Positions 43,755 through 55,035 of a stretch of DNA of 64,000 bases are shown here, one piece after another. Position 1 is the first letter of the stretch. Every line of letters begins with the position of its first letter. The stretch is from Methylorubrum populi. Its GTDB lineage: Bacteria; Pseudomonadota; Alphaproteobacteria; Rhizobiales; Beijerinckiaceae. The notes under the pieces were generated by a model. That model saw only the letters and a program-made list of their open reading frames with translations. It was not told the DNA's origin and did no database searches. The stretch spans positions 1-64,000 of the forward strand of contig DYYG01000037.1 of assembly GCA_020741775.1 (NCBI GenBank). The letters run 5' to 3'. The position numbers and the translations under genes were made by a program.

Positions 43755-44051
43755 ATGAAACGCAAACTTGATCATAGCGATGCGGCGAGCGAACGGCTCG
43801 CCGTCGAGGTGCTGGGATGGCTGGTGGCGGACGAGAACCGGCTGTACCGGTTCGTCGCCGCCAGCGGCCTGGAGCCCGGAAGCCTGCGCGAAAGCGTGAA
43901 CGATCCCGGTTTCCTGGGCGCCGTCCTCGACCATGTGATGAGCGATGAGCCGGCTCTGCTCGCCTGCGCCGAGGCGCTCGGGGTGAAGCCGGAGCGGATC
44001 GCCTCCGCTTGGCAGAGGCTGCAGCCACCGCCCTTCGACGAGGGTGGCTGA
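43755..44051 (+). CDS. DUF3572-family protein
   Basis: A 98-residue protein matching DUF3572, small helical proteins of alphaproteobacteria. The [26 protein letters not shown] segment (residues 17-42) carries the family pattern. It is divergent from divK by 77 bp and convergent with ruvA by nine bases. Function is unknown. An in-frame TTG one codon upstream is less likely. Confidence 0.75.
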   Translation: MKRKLDHSDAASERLAVEVLGWLVADENRLYRFVAASGLEPGSLRESVNDPGFLGAVLDHVMSDEPALLACAEALGVKPERIASAWQRLQPPPFDEGG

Positions 44052-44059
44052 GGCCGCTT

Positions 44060-44686
44060 CTACCGGGCGAGCTCCCGCAGCCCGAGCCGGATCAGCGTCT
44101 TCGCCTCCAGCGTCCCGGCGCTCTCACCCGCCCCCTTCAGGGCGGCGGCGATGGCGGCGGAGGCCTGGACCTGGGGATAACCCAGATTGACCAGGGCCGA
44201 GATCGCGTCCGCGACAGGCTGGGGCGCGGTCTTGTCCTCGACCGCGCCGGTGAGCGCCACCAGGGCCGGATCGATGGGAGCGAAGGCGGGGGCCTTGTCC
44301 TTCAGCTCCGCCACGAGGCGCGCGGCCAGACGCGGGCCGACGCCGGGGGCGCGGGCAATGGCGCCCTTGTCGCCGGTGGCGATGGCAGTGGCGAGGGCCT
44401 CCGGTTCCAATACCGAGAGCACTCCGAGCGCCACCCGTGTGCCGACCCCCTGCACCGTCTGGAGCAGGCGGAACCATTCCCGCTCCGCATCCGAGCGAAA
44501 GCCGTAGAGGCGGATCATGTCCTCGCGCACATGCGTCTCGATGGCGAGGTCCGTGGCCTCGCCGGGCTTCGGCAGGCGCTGCAGGGTGCGGGCGGAGCAA
44601 TGCACGACGTAGCCGACGCCGTTCACGTCGAGGATCACGAAATCCTCGCCGTAGGAATCCACCAGGCCCTTGAGCTTGCCGATCAT
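44060..44686 (-). CDS. ruvA: Holliday junction DNA helicase subunit RuvA
   Basis: A 208-residue RuvA protein, which binds four-way DNA junctions as a tetramer and loads Ruv[21 protein letters not shown] is the domain I opening, [12 protein letters not shown] and [18 protein letters not shown] are the helix-hairpin-helix segments of domain II, and the C-terminal domain III follows. Its usual partner ruvC lies 941 bp away on the opposite strand, and ruvB is not in the window. Confidence 0.95.
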   Translation of the reverse strand: MIGKLKGLVDSYGEDFVILDVNGVGYVVHCSARTLQRLPKPGEATDLAIETHVREDMIRLYGFRSDAEREWFRLLQTVQGVGTRVALGVLSVLEPEALATAIATGDKGAIARAPGVGPRLAARLVAELKDKAPAFAPIDPALVALTGAVEDKTAPQPVADAISALVNLGYPQVQASAAIAAALKGAGESAGTLEAKTLIRLGLRELAR

Positions 44687-44839
44687 CTGAGCGTGCCGAT
44701 CCTCATGCGAACGCCGACCGATCCCTCTGGGGAGAGCGGAGTTCGATTGCGCTCAAGCGCCGCGCGGGCGCATCGGTCCGTTGCCGCGCTTGGCGTTACG
44801 CCATATCCGTCGTGGTGGCCCAACCGACAAGGTGACCGC

Positions 44840-45475
44840 ATGAAGCGCACGCTCGCCACCCTCCTCGCGACCTTCCTCTCGGCGGGGCTGATCCTCACCG
44901 GGCCAGGCGGCGCCCGCGCCCAGGAGGCCGCCCCGGCCTTCACCAAGGATCCCGGTCAGGTCAAGGCCGGGCGCTACCGGCTCGATCCGGCCCACGGCAA
45001 GATCACGTGGTCGATCAGCCATCTCGGCTTCTCGACCTATTACGGCCAGTTCACCGATGTCTCGGGCGAGCTGGTGCTCGACCCCAAGGAGCCGGGCAAG
45101 AGCACCCTGTCCGTGACGATCGGAACCGGCAGCGTCAACGGGCTCAACGACACGCTCAACGCCCATCTCAAGCAGCCCGATTTCCTCGACGTCGAGAAAT
45201 TCCCGCAGGCGACCTTCGTCAGCACCTCGGTCGATCCCACCAGCCCGACCACCGCCCGCGTCAACGGCACCCTGACCCTGCGCGGCGTATCGAAGCCGGT
45301 CTCGTTCGATGCCACTTTCAACCAAGCGGGCGTCAACCCGGTCGACAAGGCCTATTCGGTGGGCTTCGACGGCTGGGTCGTGATCAAGCGTTCGGAGTTC
45401 GGCGTGAACGCGTTCCTTCCGCTCTTGGGGGATGAGGTCGCCCTCCGGCTCGAGGGTGAGTTCAAGCTGCAATGA
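44840..45475 (+). CDS. YceI-family periplasmic protein
   Basis: A 211-residue YceI-like protein with a signal peptide (cleavage near ARA-Q, residue 27). The lipocalin-like fold that binds isoprenoids is suggested by YRLDPAHGKITWSISHLGF and by FLDVEKFPQATF near the middle. It lies between ruvA and ruvC, divergent from ruvA across 153 bp. Its role is not linked to recombination by any evidence here. The start at 44840 was chosen for the signal peptide. Confidence 0.88.
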   Translation: MKRTLATLLATFLSAGLILTGPGGARAQEAAPAFTKDPGQVKAGRYRLDPAHGKITWSISHLGFSTYYGQFTDVSGELVLDPKEPGKSTLSVTIGTGSVNGLNDTLNAHLKQPDFLDVEKFPQATFVSTSVDPTSPTTARVNGTLTLRGVSKPVSFDATFNQAGVNPVDKAYSVGFDGWVVIKRSEFGVNAFLPLLGDEVALRLEGEFKLQ

Positions 45476-45626
45476 GCGCGCGGCGCGGGTGTGGGTTTGC
45501 CGCAACGCTCCGTTCACGATATGTGCCGTATGAAGCCGGATCCGCCGGGCAGGTCTCGTTTCGAGTCTGCCCGCTCAGCGAAGCGGCGTCCGACGTGGCG
45601 GGCGCGCGTGAGGAAGGCTCAGGGCC

Positions 45627-46193
45627 ATGACGAGCGACGTCCGTATCCTCGGCATCGATCCCGGCCTTCGCCGCACCGGCTGGGGGCTGATCACGGCGCG
45701 GGGCACCAAGCTGTCCTATCTCGCCTGCGGCGTCGTCACCTCCGATGGCGACCTGCCCCTGGCCTTGCGCCTGCGGGAACTGCACGAGGGCCTCACCCGC
45801 ATCGTCGGCACCTATGCGCCCGATGAGGTTTCGGTCGAGGAGACCTTCGTCAACAAGGACGCCCAGGCCACGCTCAAGCTCGGCCATGCCCGCGCCGTGG
45901 CCCTGCTGGTGCCGGCCCTGGCCGGGCTGCCCGTCGCGGAATACGCCGCCAACCTCGTGAAGAAGACGGTGGCCGGCTCCGGTCACGCGGAGAAGGTCCA
46001 GATCCAGGCGATGGTGCGGTTCCTCCTGCCGAAGGCGGAGTTCAAGCTCGCCGACGCGGCGGATGCGCTCGCCATCGCCATCACCCATGCCAGCCATCGT
46101 GGGACCATCGCCCTGGACCGGCGCCACGCCGTGGGCGCCGGCACCGGTCTCGGAGCGGCCCGGATCGCCGCGGCCTTGGCCCGCCAGGGCTGA
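45627..46193 (+). CDS. ruvC: Holliday junction endonuclease RuvC
   Basis: A 188-residue resolvase that cuts four-way junctions. The acidic residues are visible in [14 protein letters not shown] (first Asp), [10 protein letters not shown] (Glu) and [13 protein letters not shown] (last Asp). A GGAAGG site precedes the ATG. It is convergent with the quinone oxidoreductase gene (19-bp gap). Confidence 0.94.
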   Translation: MTSDVRILGIDPGLRRTGWGLITARGTKLSYLACGVVTSDGDLPLALRLRELHEGLTRIVGTYAPDEVSVEETFVNKDAQATLKLGHARAVALLVPALAGLPVAEYAANLVKKTVAGSGHAEKVQIQAMVRFLLPKAEFKLADAADALAIAITHASHRGTIALDRRHAVGAGTGLGAARIAAALARQG

Positions 46194-46212
46194 TCCCGGC
46201 GCGGCGCCGAGC

Positions 46213-47193
46213 TTAAGCGCCGACCTGCAGCAGCACCTTCCCCACCGCCTCACGCCGCTTGAGGATGCCCAGCGCCTCCTCGTAGGCGTCGAGGGGGTAG
46301 ATCCCGTGCACCTTCACGGTCAGCCGGCCCTCCGCTGCCCAGGCGAGGAGCTGCGCTTGGTTCGCCCCATGCGCCTCCGGCTCGCGCTCGACGAAGGCGC
46401 CCCAGTGGACGCCCTGGATGTCGATGCCCTTGAGCATGATGACGTTGAGGGGAAATTTCGGGATTTCGCCGGCGGCGAAGCCGATCACGAGATAGCGGCC
46501 TTTCCAGCCGAGCGAGCGCATGGTGGGCTCGGCGAGATCCCCGCCGACCGCGTCGTAGACGACATCCGCGCCGGTTTCGCCGGTGAGCCGGCGCAACTCC
46601 TCGCGCAGGTTGTTCGCCTGATAATCGACGAGGTCGTCGGCGCCGTGGGCGCGGGCGGTCTCCAGCTTCGCGGGGGAGGAGGCGCAGGCGATGACCCGCG
46701 CGCCCAGCAGCTTGCCGAGTTCCACCGCCGCGAGCCCGACGCCGCCGGAGGCGCCGAGCACCACCAGGGTTTCGCCGGGTTTGATCCGGGCGCGGTCCCG
46801 CAGGGCGTGGAGCGTGGTGCCGTAGGTGATCGAAAGCCCGGCGGCGGTCTCGTCGGAGACGGAATCCGGCACCCGGGCGAGGCGCCGGACCGGAACCGCG
46901 ATCCGCTCGCGGGCGGTGCCGTGGCTGACATGGACCATCACCCGGTCGCCGACGGAGAAGCCCTCCGCGCCCGGCCCCAGCGCCTCGATCACGCCGCAGG
47001 CCTCGCCGCCGGGCGAGAACGGTAGCTCCGGCTTCACCTGATAGCGGCCGGCGATGATGAGCGTGTCGAAGAAGTTCAGCGCCGCGACCCGCACCCGCAC
47101 CAGCGCCTCGCCGGGCCCCGCCACGGGATCGGGCAGGGTCTCCACCGCGAGATCCTCCGGCCCGCCGAGCCGGCTGCACACCAGGGCTTTCAT
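46213..47193 (-). CDS. NADPH:quinone oxidoreductase family protein
   Basis: A 326-residue medium-chain reductase of the zeta-crystallin/quinone reductase branch. VLGASGGVGLAAVELGKLLGARVI is the nucleotide-binding fold, in two pieces (about 147-170), and GGEACGVIEALG plus GDRVMV give the catalytic domain. Zinc ligands of classical alcohol dehydrogenases are absent. It probably reduces quinones or activated enones with NADPH. It is transcribed alone. Confidence 0.85.
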   Translation of the reverse strand: MKALVCSRLGGPEDLAVETLPDPVAGPGEALVRVRVAALNFFDTLIIAGRYQVKPELPFSPGGEACGVIEALGPGAEGFSVGDRVMVHVSHGTARERIAVPVRRLARVPDSVSDETAAGLSITYGTTLHALRDRARIKPGETLVVLGASGGVGLAAVELGKLLGARVIACASSPAKLETARAHGADDLVDYQANNLREELRRLTGETGADVVYDAVGGDLAEPTMRSLGWKGRYLVIGFAAGEIPKFPLNVIMLKGIDIQGVHWGAFVEREPEAHGANQAQLLAWAAEGRLTVKVHGIYPLDAYEEALGILKRREAVGKVLLQVGA

Positions 47194-47295
47194 CGTCTTG
47201 CGCTTTCCGTCCCGTTTCCGGCGCGAGATAGGGGCTCGGCCGCCGATGTTGTGCCGGCGAGCATCGCCGTCCGAAGGCGCCGGTTCAAGCCGGAC

Positions 47296-48597
47296 TTAGG
47301 GCGCGACCGCCGGCCGGGCCTCCCGGTGAGCCCGGCGGTAGATCAGCAGCGTGGCGGCGAGGCCGCAGGCGCCGCCGAAGGCCATCCACAGGCCGGGGGC
47401 GGCCTGATCCCCGGTCCGCTCGATCAGCCATGTCGAGATCAGGGGCGTGAAGCCGCCGAAGAAGGCGGTGGCGAGGGAATAGGCGAGGGAGAAGCCGGCG
47501 GTGCGCACCGAGGCCGGAACCAGTTCGGTCAGGGCCACCACCATGGCGCCGTTATAGCTGCCGTAGAGGAAGGAGAGCCACAGCAGCACGATCAGCATGT
47601 GGCTCAGGGAGACATGGCCGACGAGCCAGGACAGGGCTGGATAGGCGGTGAGCAGGGTGAGGCCCGAGAACGTGATCAGCAGCGGCTTGCGGCCGATCCG
47701 GTCGGACAGGGCGCCCATCACCGGCAGCCAGATCAGGTTCGACAGGGCGGTGCAGAAGGTCACGAGCAGGCTGTCGGTGTCGGACAGCTTGAGCACCGCC
47801 TTGCCGAAGGTCGGGGTGTAGACGGTGATCGTGTAGAACGAGACCGTGGTCATCGCCACGAGCAGCATGCCGAGGCCGACGATGGCCCAGTTGCGGCCGA
47901 GGGAGGCGAAGATCTCGCGGGTGCCGGGCCGGACCTTACGGTGCAGGAATTCCTGCGTCTCCTCCAGCGAGCGGCGGATGTAGAACAGGAACGGCACGAT
48001 GGCGCAGCCGATCAGGAACGGGACGCGCCAGCCCCAATCGTCCATCTGCCCCGGCGTCAGGGTATGGTTCAGCCCGTAGCCGATCAGCGCCGCCGCCATC
48101 ACGGCGACCTGCTGGCTGCCGGATTGCCAGGAGACGAAGAAGCCCTTGCGGCCCGGCGTGGCCATTTCGGCGAGATAGACCGAAACGCCGCCGAGTTCGA
48201 CGCCCGCCGAGAAGCCCTGGAGCAGGCGGCCCACCAGCACGAGCAGCGGCGCGGCGGTACCGATCGTCCCGTAGCCCGGCACGAAGGCGATCAGGAGCGT
48301 CCCCGCCGCCATGATCCCCAGGGTGACGATGAGGCCCTTCCGTCGCCCGATCCGGTCGACATAGGCGCCGAGCAGGATCGCCCCGAGCGGCCGCATCAGG
48401 AAGCCCGCGCCGAAGGTGGCGAAGGTGAGCATCAGCGAGGCGTAGCCGTCGTTCGACGGGAAGAACGCCTTCGAGATGTAGGGGGCGTAGAAGCCGAACA
48501 GGAAGAAGTCGAACATCTCCAGGAAATTGCCGCTGGTGACGCGCAGGATCGTCGCGATCTTCGAGCGCGCGCGCGGCCCGTCCGGGAGAGATGTCAT
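47296..48597 (-). CDS. MFS transporter of the metabolite:H+ symporter type
   Basis: A 433-residue, 12-helix transporter of the metabolite:H+ symporter subgroup (citrate, alpha-ketoglutarate or similar acids). [22 protein letters not shown] is helix 1; DRIGRRKGL and DRIGRKPLL are the duplicated loop motifs; and [14 protein letters not shown] is the helix-4 signature. It probably takes up a dicarboxylate or tricarboxylate by proton symport, but the substrate cannot be assigned. The start at 48597 precedes the first helix by about 20 residues. Confidence 0.86.
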   Translation of the reverse strand: MTSLPDGPRARSKIATILRVTSGNFLEMFDFFLFGFYAPYISKAFFPSNDGYASLMLTFATFGAGFLMRPLGAILLGAYVDRIGRRKGLIVTLGIMAAGTLLIAFVPGYGTIGTAAPLLVLVGRLLQGFSAGVELGGVSVYLAEMATPGRKGFFVSWQSGSQQVAVMAAALIGYGLNHTLTPGQMDDWGWRVPFLIGCAIVPFLFYIRRSLEETQEFLHRKVRPGTREIFASLGRNWAIVGLGMLLVAMTTVSFYTITVYTPTFGKAVLKLSDTDSLLVTFCTALSNLIWLPVMGALSDRIGRKPLLITFSGLTLLTAYPALSWLVGHVSLSHMLIVLLWLSFLYGSYNGAMVVALTELVPASVRTAGFSLAYSLATAFFGGFTPLISTWLIERTGDQAAPGLWMAFGGACGLAATLLIYRRAHREARPAVAP

Positions 48598-48752
48598 CGA
48601 AGGCTGTCCGTCTGTCCGGGGCGACCTGATACGCCATCCGGGCGAGCGGGCAATGCCCCGGCCGAGCTTGAGCCGGCCCGCCGCGCGTCTTTCCGCCGAG
48701 GCCGGCTCGCGGCCCCGCGGGACGGGGCGGGTCTCTTCGGAAGCGGCGGGTT

Positions 48753-49325
48753 TCAGGCCCGTTCGTAGATCCCTGTCAGAAGACCCTTGGCGATGATGGG
48801 GCCGTCGAGGGCGTCGAGGAATGCGCCGCGCCCCGGCGAGGCCGGCAGATCCAGGGGGCGGGACAGGGCGAAGGCCTGGAACAGGTAATGGTGGGGGCCG
48901 TGCCCGGTCGGCGGGTCCGGCGGGAGCCACCCATCCTTCAGGAACGAGTTGCGGCCGAGATCGTGCCGGGAGCCCTCGCCCGCCGGGCTCGCGAAATCGC
49001 CCTCGGCGAAGGCTCGGTCGCCCGGCCGCAGGTTCCAGGCGATCAAGTGGACGAGGGGGTGAGGGGAGGGCGCATCGGGATCCTCCACGAGCAGCACGAG
49101 CGCCGCGGTCTCCTCCGGCAGGCCGGCGACGGCGAGCGGCGGCGACAGGCCCTCGCCATCGGCGGTGAAGCGGGCCGGGATCGCCGCGCCATCGGCGAAG
49201 GCGCCGCTGGTGACGCGGAGCACCGCCGGCGCCCGCGCCGCGACCGTGTGGAAGGCGGCCTTCTCCGCGCCGGCCCTGATGCCGGACAGGGCTTCGCCCA
49301 CGGCGTGGGGCAGTTTCTCGAGCAT
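48753..49325 (-). CDS. PEBP-family (YbhB/YbcL-like) protein
   Basis: A 190-residue phosphatidylethanolamine-binding-protein-family member. [32 protein letters not shown] and [12 protein letters not shown] are the three conserved blocks forming the ligand pocket. A 35-residue N-terminal extension precedes the domain. No signal peptide is seen. It lies between ubiG and the transporter on the same strand. Function in bacteria is poorly defined. Confidence 0.85.
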   Translation of the reverse strand: MLEKLPHAVGEALSGIRAGAEKAAFHTVAARAPAVLRVTSGAFADGAAIPARFTADGEGLSPPLAVAGLPEETAALVLLVEDPDAPSPHPLVHLIAWNLRPGDRAFAEGDFASPAGEGSRHDLGRNSFLKDGWLPPDPPTGHGPHHYLFQAFALSRPLDLPASPGRGAFLDALDGPIIAKGLLTGIYERA

Positions 49326-49380
49326 CGCTGCGGTCTCCGCTTCCTGGGGAGACCCGTCAACGGATGCCGGTCCGGTTCGT

Positions 49381-50127
49381 TCAGGTCGCGGAAGCGGGGC
49401 GATGCGCGGTGACCATGTAATTCACCCCCGTGTCGCGGCTCGCCCGCCAGGAGTCGCCGAGTGGATTGTAGACCACGCCGGTCGTGTCGGTGACGGTGAG
49501 CCCGCCCGCCGCGATATCGGCGGCCAATTCCCGCGGGGTCACGAATTTCTCCCAATCGTGCGTGCCGCGCGGCAGCCAGCGCAGCACGTATTCGGCGCCG
49601 ACGATGGCGAGCGCGAAGGAGCGCATCGTCCGGTTGATGGTCGCGGCGAACAGGAACCCGTCGGGCTTCACGGTCCGGCAGGCCGCCCGCAGGAAACCGG
49701 CGCGGTCGGCCACATGCTCCACCACCTCCATGGCGAGCACCACGTCGAATCGTTCGCCCCGCGCCGCCACGGCCTCGATGGTCTCGTCGCGGTAATCGAT
49801 GGCGAGCCCCTCCGCCTCCGCATGGGCGCGGGCGGCCACGACATTGCCGGGGGCGGGGTCGAGCCCGGTCACCGAGGCTCCGAGACGGGCCAGGGGCTCG
49901 GACAGCACGCCGCCGCCGCAGCCGATATCGATGACGCTCAAGCCCTCCAGCGGGAACGGCGCGGCCGGGTCGCGGCCGAAGACCCGGCAGACCTCGTCGC
50001 GGATATAGCCGACCCGGACCGGGTTGAACTTGTGCAGAACCGCCATCGGCCCGCGCTCGTCCCACCAGCGCGCGGCCAGCGCATCGAAGCGCGCCACTTC
50101 GTCCCGGTCGATCGAGGCGCTCGTCAT
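49381..50127 (-). CDS. ubiG: Ubiquinone O-methyltransferase UbiG
   Basis: A 248-residue SAM-dependent methyltransferase performing both O-methylations in ubiquinone synthesis. The SAM motif is VIDIGCGGGVLSEPLA (about 63-78), ALAARWWDERGPMAVLHKFNPVR is the family entry in residues 16-38, and AMEVVEHVAD is motif II. It is divergent from lysC. With ubiB at 828, it gives two ubiquinone genes in the window, far apart. Confidence 0.93.
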   Translation of the reverse strand: MTSASIDRDEVARFDALAARWWDERGPMAVLHKFNPVRVGYIRDEVCRVFGRDPAAPFPLEGLSVIDIGCGGGVLSEPLARLGASVTGLDPAPGNVVAARAHAEAEGLAIDYRDETIEAVAARGERFDVVLAMEVVEHVADRAGFLRAACRTVKPDGFLFAATINRTMRSFALAIVGAEYVLRWLPRGTHDWEKFVTPRELAADIAAGGLTVTDTTGVVYNPLGDSWRASRDTGVNYMVTAHRPASAT

Positions 50128-50278
50128 CCGGTTCTCTTTCGTATCGTTTCAACCTGTCGCCCGTCCGATTGACACGGCCGGGGGGCCCTTGTACCCGCCG
50201 GGCGCATCCCCGGTACAGCCGCGCCGTGTTATTTTCCTGCCGGCGCCGTGGAGACATGAAGAGCAGACCGGACGCGAC

Positions 50279-51514
50279 ATGCCCCGTTTGGTGATGAAAT
50301 TCGGCGGCACCTCCGTCGCCAACGTCGACCGCATCCGCAACGTGGCGCGCCACGTCGCCCGCGAGGTCGCGGCCGGCTACGAGGTGGCGGTCGTGGTCTC
50401 GGCGATGTCCGGCAAGACCAACGAGCTGGTCGCCTGGGTCAAGGATGCCGACCCGCTCTACGCCGCGGCGGAATACGACACCGTCGTGGCCTCCGGCGAG
50501 CAGGTGACCTCGGGCCTCCTGGCCATCGCCCTCAACAAGGACGGCATCAAGGCCCGCTCCTGGCAGGGTTGGCAGATCCCGATCCACACCTCCGACGCCC
50601 ACGGCTCGGCCCGGATCGAGGGCATCGACCCGACGAATCTCGACGAGAGCTTCAAGCGCGGCGAGGTGGCGGTGATCTCCGGCTTCCAGGGGGTGAATGC
50701 CGAGACCGGTCGGATCGCGACCCTCGGGCGCGGCGGCTCGGATACCTCGGCCGTGGCGATCGCCGCCGCCATCGGCGCGGAGCGCTGCGACATCTACACC
50801 GACGTGGACGGGGTCTACACCACCGATCCCCGCGTGGTGCCCAAGGCCCAGCGCATGGAGCGCGTGACCTTCGAGGAGATGCTGGAGATGGCCTCCCTCG
50901 GCGCCAAGGTGCTCCAGGTGCGCTCCGTCGAGCTCGCCATGGTGCACCGGGTGCCGACCACGGTGCGCTCCTCCTTCGATCCCCCCGATGCCGCGCGGCC
51001 GGGCACCCTCATCTGCGACGAGGACCAAATCGTGGAACAGCAGATCATCACCGGCATCGCCTTCTCGAAGGACGAGGCCCAGATCACGCTGCGCGCCGTG
51101 AAGGACAGCCCCGGCATCGCCGCGGCGATCTTCGGCCCGCTGGCGGATGCCAACATCAACGTCGACATGATCATCCAGACCGTGTCCGGCGACCAATTGA
51201 CCACCGACATGACCTTCACCGTGCCGGCGGCGGATTACGAGCGCTCCCGCGCCATCCTCGACGCCCAGCGCGACACGATCCAGTTCGGCCAGATCGAGGG
51301 CGCCACCGACGTGGTCAAGGTCTCGGCCATCGGTGTCGGCATGCGCTCGCATGCGGGCGTTGCAGCCAAGGCCTTCCGGGCGCTGGCGCAGAAGGGTATC
51401 AACATCCGGGCCATCACCACCTCCGAGATCAAGTTCTCGGTGCTCATCGACGCGGCCTACACGGAGCTTGCCGTTCGCACGCTCCACTCGCTATACGGCC
51501 TCGACCAGGCCTGA
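50279..51514 (+). CDS. lysC: Aspartate kinase
   Basis: A 411-residue aspartokinase, which phosphorylates aspartate at the start of the lysine, threonine and methionine pathways. LVMKFGGTSVAN is the opening kinase motif, GRGGSDTSAVA the nucleotide-binding loop, and DVDGVYTTDPR the substrate region. Two C-terminal ACT domains (about 265-411) bind allosteric amino acids. The start at 50279 fits the family. The order lysC-ptsP-prfA-prmC is familiar in alphaproteobacteria. Confidence 0.95.
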   Translation: MPRLVMKFGGTSVANVDRIRNVARHVAREVAAGYEVAVVVSAMSGKTNELVAWVKDADPLYAAAEYDTVVASGEQVTSGLLAIALNKDGIKARSWQGWQIPIHTSDAHGSARIEGIDPTNLDESFKRGEVAVISGFQGVNAETGRIATLGRGGSDTSAVAIAAAIGAERCDIYTDVDGVYTTDPRVVPKAQRMERVTFEEMLEMASLGAKVLQVRSVELAMVHRVPTTVRSSFDPPDAARPGTLICDEDQIVEQQIITGIAFSKDEAQITLRAVKDSPGIAAAIFGPLADANINVDMIIQTVSGDQLTTDMTFTVPAADYERSRAILDAQRDTIQFGQIEGATDVVKVSAIGVGMRSHAGVAAKAFRALAQKGINIRAITTSEIKFSVLIDAAYTELAVRTLHSLYGLDQA

Positions 51515-51534
51515 CCGTTCCCGTCGGCGTCAAT

Positions 51535-51554
51535 CCCTGACCTACAGGTCAGGG
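51535..51554. other. Hairpin between lysC and ptsP
   Basis: CCCTGACC (51535-51542) pairs with GGTCAGGG (51547-51554) around TACA. No T-run follows, so it may slow or process the transcript rather than end it. Confidence 0.4.
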
Positions 51555-51584
51555 TTGCGTCGGCCGACCCGGATTGACGACACG

Positions 51585-53846
51585 ATGCCCGCTGCGCCCG
51601 GAGGCCCGCGCCTGCTGCTGCGCCGGCTCCGCGAAGCCATGGCGGAGCCGGTCAGCCCGCAGCAGCGTCTCGACCGGATCGTCGTCCTCATCGCGGCGAA
51701 CGTGATCGCCGAGGTGTGCTCGGTCTATGTCGTGCGCGACGACAACACCCTCGAATTGTTCGCGACCGAAGGCCTCAATCGCGCCGCCGTGCACCTGACC
51801 CGGCTGCGGGCCGACGAGGGCCTCGTCGGCCTGATCGCCAAGACCGCCGAGCCGCTGGCGCTCTCCGACGCGCAATCGCACCCCGCCTTCTCCTACCGGC
51901 CGGAGACGGGCGAGGAGATCTATCACGCCTTCCTCGGCGTGCCGCTGCTGCGAGCCGGCAACACGCTCGGCGTGCTGGTCGTCCAGAACAAGACTTACCG
52001 GGTCTATTCCGAGGAGGAGATCGAGGCGCTCCAGACCACGGCGATGGTGCTGGCGGAGCTGATCGCCTCGGGCGAGTTGCAGGCGCTGGCGCCCGGAGCC
52101 GGCTCTGCCGCGCGCCGTCCGGTGAGCCAGCGCGGCGTGGCTCTGGCCGACGGGATCGGCCTCGGCCATGTCGTGCTCCACGAGCCGCGCATCGTCGTGA
52201 AGACGCTGATCGCCGAGAATGTCGATCGCGAGGTCGAGCGGCTGGAATCGGCGATCGAGGATGTGCGCTCGGCCATCGACGAACTGGTGGAGCGGGGCGA
52301 CGGGATCGGCTCGGGCGAGTCCCGCGAGATCCTCGAGACCGTGCGCATGTTCGCCCATGACAAGGGCTGGTTGCGCCGGATGCGCGAGGCCGTCCAGTCG
52401 GGCCTGACCGCCGAGGCGGCGGTCGAGCGGGTGCAGTCGGACAACCGCGCCCGGATGCTGCGCCAGAGCGATCCTTACCTGCGCGACCGGCTGCACGACC
52501 TCGACGACCTCGCCAACCGCCTGCTGCGCCGCTTGGTCGGCCAGGAAGGGCAGGGCGGCGACGGCCTGCCGGAGAACGCGATCCTGGTCGCCCGCTCGAT
52601 GGGACCGGCCGCGCTTCTCGACTACGACCGGGCGCGCCTGCGCGGCGTGGTGCTGGAGGAGGGCGGGCCGACCAGCCACATCGCCATCGTCGCCCGGGCG
52701 CTCGGCATCCCGGCGGTCGGCGAGATCGCCAACGCCACCGGCCTGTGCGATTCGGGCGACGCTATCATCGTCGACGGCCTCTCCGGCGAGGTGCAGATCC
52801 GGCCGACGCCGGAGGTCGAAGCCTCCTATGCCGAGATGGTGCGGCTGCGTGCCCGGCGGCAGGAGCAGTACCGCGCCCTGCGCGAGGTGCCCGCCGTCAC
52901 CAAGGACGGCGTGAAGATCGGCCTGCATCTCAATGCGGGTCTGCTCGTCGACCTGACGCACCTGAACGAGACCGGTGCGGAGGGTGTCGGCCTGTTCCGC
53001 ACCGAGCTGCAATTCATGATCGCCGAGCGGATGCCCTCGGCGGCGGAGCAGCAGATGCTCTACGAGGCGGTGTTCGCCGCGACCGGAGAGCTGCCGGTCA
53101 CGATCCGCACCCTCGACATCGGCGGCGACAAGATCCTCCCCTACATGCCCGCCCTCGAGGAGGAGAACCCGGCTCTCGGCTGGCGGGCGATCCGCATCGG
53201 CCTCGACCGGCCGGCGCTGCTGCGGGTGCAGCTGCGCGCGCTGCTTAAGGCGGCGGCCGGGCGTCCGATCAAGATCATGTTCCCGATGGTCGCCACCGTC
53301 GAGGAGTTTACCCGCGCCCGCGACATCGTCGAGCGCGAGAAGGCGCATCTGCGCCGCCACGGCTATGCCCTGCCGAGCGATTGCCGGCTCGGCGCCATGG
53401 TCGAGGTGCCCTCGCTGCTGTTCCAGATCGACGAGATCGCCCGCGAGGCGGATTTCCTCTCGGTCGGCTCCAACGACTTGATGCAGTTCCTGTTCGCGGT
53501 CGACCGGGAGAACCGGCGGGTGGCCAACCGCTTCGATCCCCTGTGCGGGGCGGCGATGCGCGCCTTCCGCCTGATCGCCGAGCGTTCGGCCGCGCAGGGC
53601 TGCCCGGCCACTGTCTGCGGCGAGATCGGCGGCCGCCCCCTTGAGGCGCTGGCCCTGATCGGCCTCGGCTTCCGCGATTTCTCGATGTCGCCGGCCGCGA
53701 TCGGTCCGGTCAAGGCGATGGTGCTCTCCGCCGATGCCGGGGAGGTCGCGGCGCTGATCGAGTCCGAGCTGACCCGGGTCTCCGACGGAGTCTCGATCCG
53801 GCCCGCCCTCGCCGCCTACGCCAAGAGCCACGGTGTGCCTATCTGA
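51585..53846 (+). CDS. ptsP: Nitrogen PTS enzyme I (PtsP)
   Basis: A 753-residue enzyme I of the nitrogen-related phosphotransferase system, moving phosphate from phosphoenolpyruvate to NPr. An N-terminal GAF domain (about 25-165) is followed by the linker helices (about 185-320) and the phosphohistidine domain with [15 protein letters not shown] (active His365). The PEP-binding TIM barrel has LFRTELQFM and a C-terminal GSNDLMQF and CGEIGG. It works with PtsN/PtsO to tie nitrogen status to metabolism. Confidence 0.93.
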   Translation: MPAAPGGPRLLLRRLREAMAEPVSPQQRLDRIVVLIAANVIAEVCSVYVVRDDNTLELFATEGLNRAAVHLTRLRADEGLVGLIAKTAEPLALSDAQSHPAFSYRPETGEEIYHAFLGVPLLRAGNTLGVLVVQNKTYRVYSEEEIEALQTTAMVLAELIASGELQALAPGAGSAARRPVSQRGVALADGIGLGHVVLHEPRIVVKTLIAENVDREVERLESAIEDVRSAIDELVERGDGIGSGESREILETVRMFAHDKGWLRRMREAVQSGLTAEAAVERVQSDNRARMLRQSDPYLRDRLHDLDDLANRLLRRLVGQEGQGGDGLPENAILVARSMGPAALLDYDRARLRGVVLEEGGPTSHIAIVARALGIPAVGEIANATGLCDSGDAIIVDGLSGEVQIRPTPEVEASYAEMVRLRARRQEQYRALREVPAVTKDGVKIGLHLNAGLLVDLTHLNETGAEGVGLFRTELQFMIAERMPSAAEQQMLYEAVFAATGELPVTIRTLDIGGDKILPYMPALEEENPALGWRAIRIGLDRPALLRVQLRALLKAAAGRPIKIMFPMVATVEEFTRARDIVEREKAHLRRHGYALPSDCRLGAMVEVPSLLFQIDEIAREADFLSVGSNDLMQFLFAVDRENRRVANRFDPLCGAAMRAFRLIAERSAAQGCPATVCGEIGGRPLEALALIGLGFRDFSMSPAAIGPVKAMVLSADAGEVAALIESELTRVSDGVSIRPALAAYAKSHGVPI

Positions 53847-53923
53847 CAGGCCACCCGGCACAGTCGGATGATTCAACCTCAACCCGTCACTTCGTCAGAT
53901 CCGTTGCGAGTACCTTCAGGGCG

Positions 53924-55009
53924 ATGACCCCCATTCCTTCCGATCGCCTCGACGCCATTCTGGCCCGGCACGAGATCGTCACGGCGCAGCTCGCCGACGG
54001 CTCCGCCGAGGCCGAGAGCATCGTGCAGCTCTCCCGCGAATTGTCGGAGCTCGACGGGGTCGTGGCCGCGATTCACGATTACCGGGCGGCGGAGGCCAAC
54101 CTCGCCGGTATCCGGGCGCTGATCGACGAGCCGGGGGGCGACCCCGAGATGCGGGCGCTGGCGGCCGAGGAGAAGCCCGACGCCGAGGAGGCCCTGGAGC
54201 GGGCCCACCGCGCCCTGCAGCTGATGCTGCTGCCCAAGGACGCGGCCGACGAGAAGAGCGCCATCCTCGAAATTCGCGCCGGGACCGGCGGCGACGAGGC
54301 GGCCCTGTTCGCGGGCGACCTGTTCCGCATGTACGCGAAATACGCCGAGTCGAAGGGCTGGCGGGTCGAGGTGATCTCGGAGAGCGAGGGCACCGTCGGC
54401 GGTTATCGCGAGGTCGTGGCCGAGGTGAAGGGCCGCAGCGTGTTCTCGCGGCTCAAGTTCGAGAGCGGCGCGCACCGGGTCCAGCGCGTGCCCGACACCG
54501 AGACCCAGGGGCGCATCCACACTTCCGCCGCCACGGTGGCGGTGCTGCCGGAGGCCGAGGAGGTCGATGTCGTCATCAACGAGGCCGACCTGAAGATCGA
54601 CACCATGCGGGCGCAGGGAGCCGGCGGCCAGCACGTCAACAAGACGGAATCGGCGATCCGCATCACCCATCTCCCGACCGGCGTGGTGGTGTTCGTGCAG
54701 GAGGAGCGCTCCCAGCACAAGAACCGCGCCCGGGCGATGGCCCTGCTGCGGGCGCGGCTGTTCGATGCCGAGCGCAGCGCCAAGGATTCGGCCCGCGCCG
54801 CCGACCGCAAGGCGCAGGTCGGTTCCGGCGACCGCTCGGAGCGCATCCGCACCTACAATTTCCCGCAAAGCCGCGTCACCGACCACCGCATCAACCTGAC
54901 CCTCTACAAGCTGGAGGAGGTCATGGCCGGGCCGGCGCTCGACGAGGTGATCGACGCGCTGGTGACGGAGCATCAGGCGGAGCTGCTCGCCGCCGAGGGG
55001 ATGGCGTGA
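53924..55009 (+). CDS. prfA: Peptide chain release factor 1
   Basis: A 361-residue class I release factor recognising UAA and UAG. GGQ (234-236) in [10 protein letters not shown] triggers peptide hydrolysis, and PDT (190-192) in [13 protein letters not shown] corresponds to the PxT recognition motif of RF1. The length is typical. The modifying methyltransferase prmC follows. Confidence 0.96.
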   Translation: MTPIPSDRLDAILARHEIVTAQLADGSAEAESIVQLSRELSELDGVVAAIHDYRAAEANLAGIRALIDEPGGDPEMRALAAEEKPDAEEALERAHRALQLMLLPKDAADEKSAILEIRAGTGGDEAALFAGDLFRMYAKYAESKGWRVEVISESEGTVGGYREVVAEVKGRSVFSRLKFESGAHRVQRVPDTETQGRIHTSAATVAVLPEAEEVDVVINEADLKIDTMRAQGAGGQHVNKTESAIRITHLPTGVVVFVQEERSQHKNRARAMALLRARLFDAERSAKDSARAADRKAQVGSGDRSERIRTYNFPQSRVTDHRINLTLYKLEEVMAGPALDEVIDALVTEHQAELLAAEGMA

Positions 55010-55035
55010 GAGGGCGGCGGCCGGCGCAGGTCCTG

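Noticed and set aside
51549..53882. 777-residue minus-strand ORF opposite ptsP
   Set aside because: Mirror frame of ptsP; no domain, biased composition.
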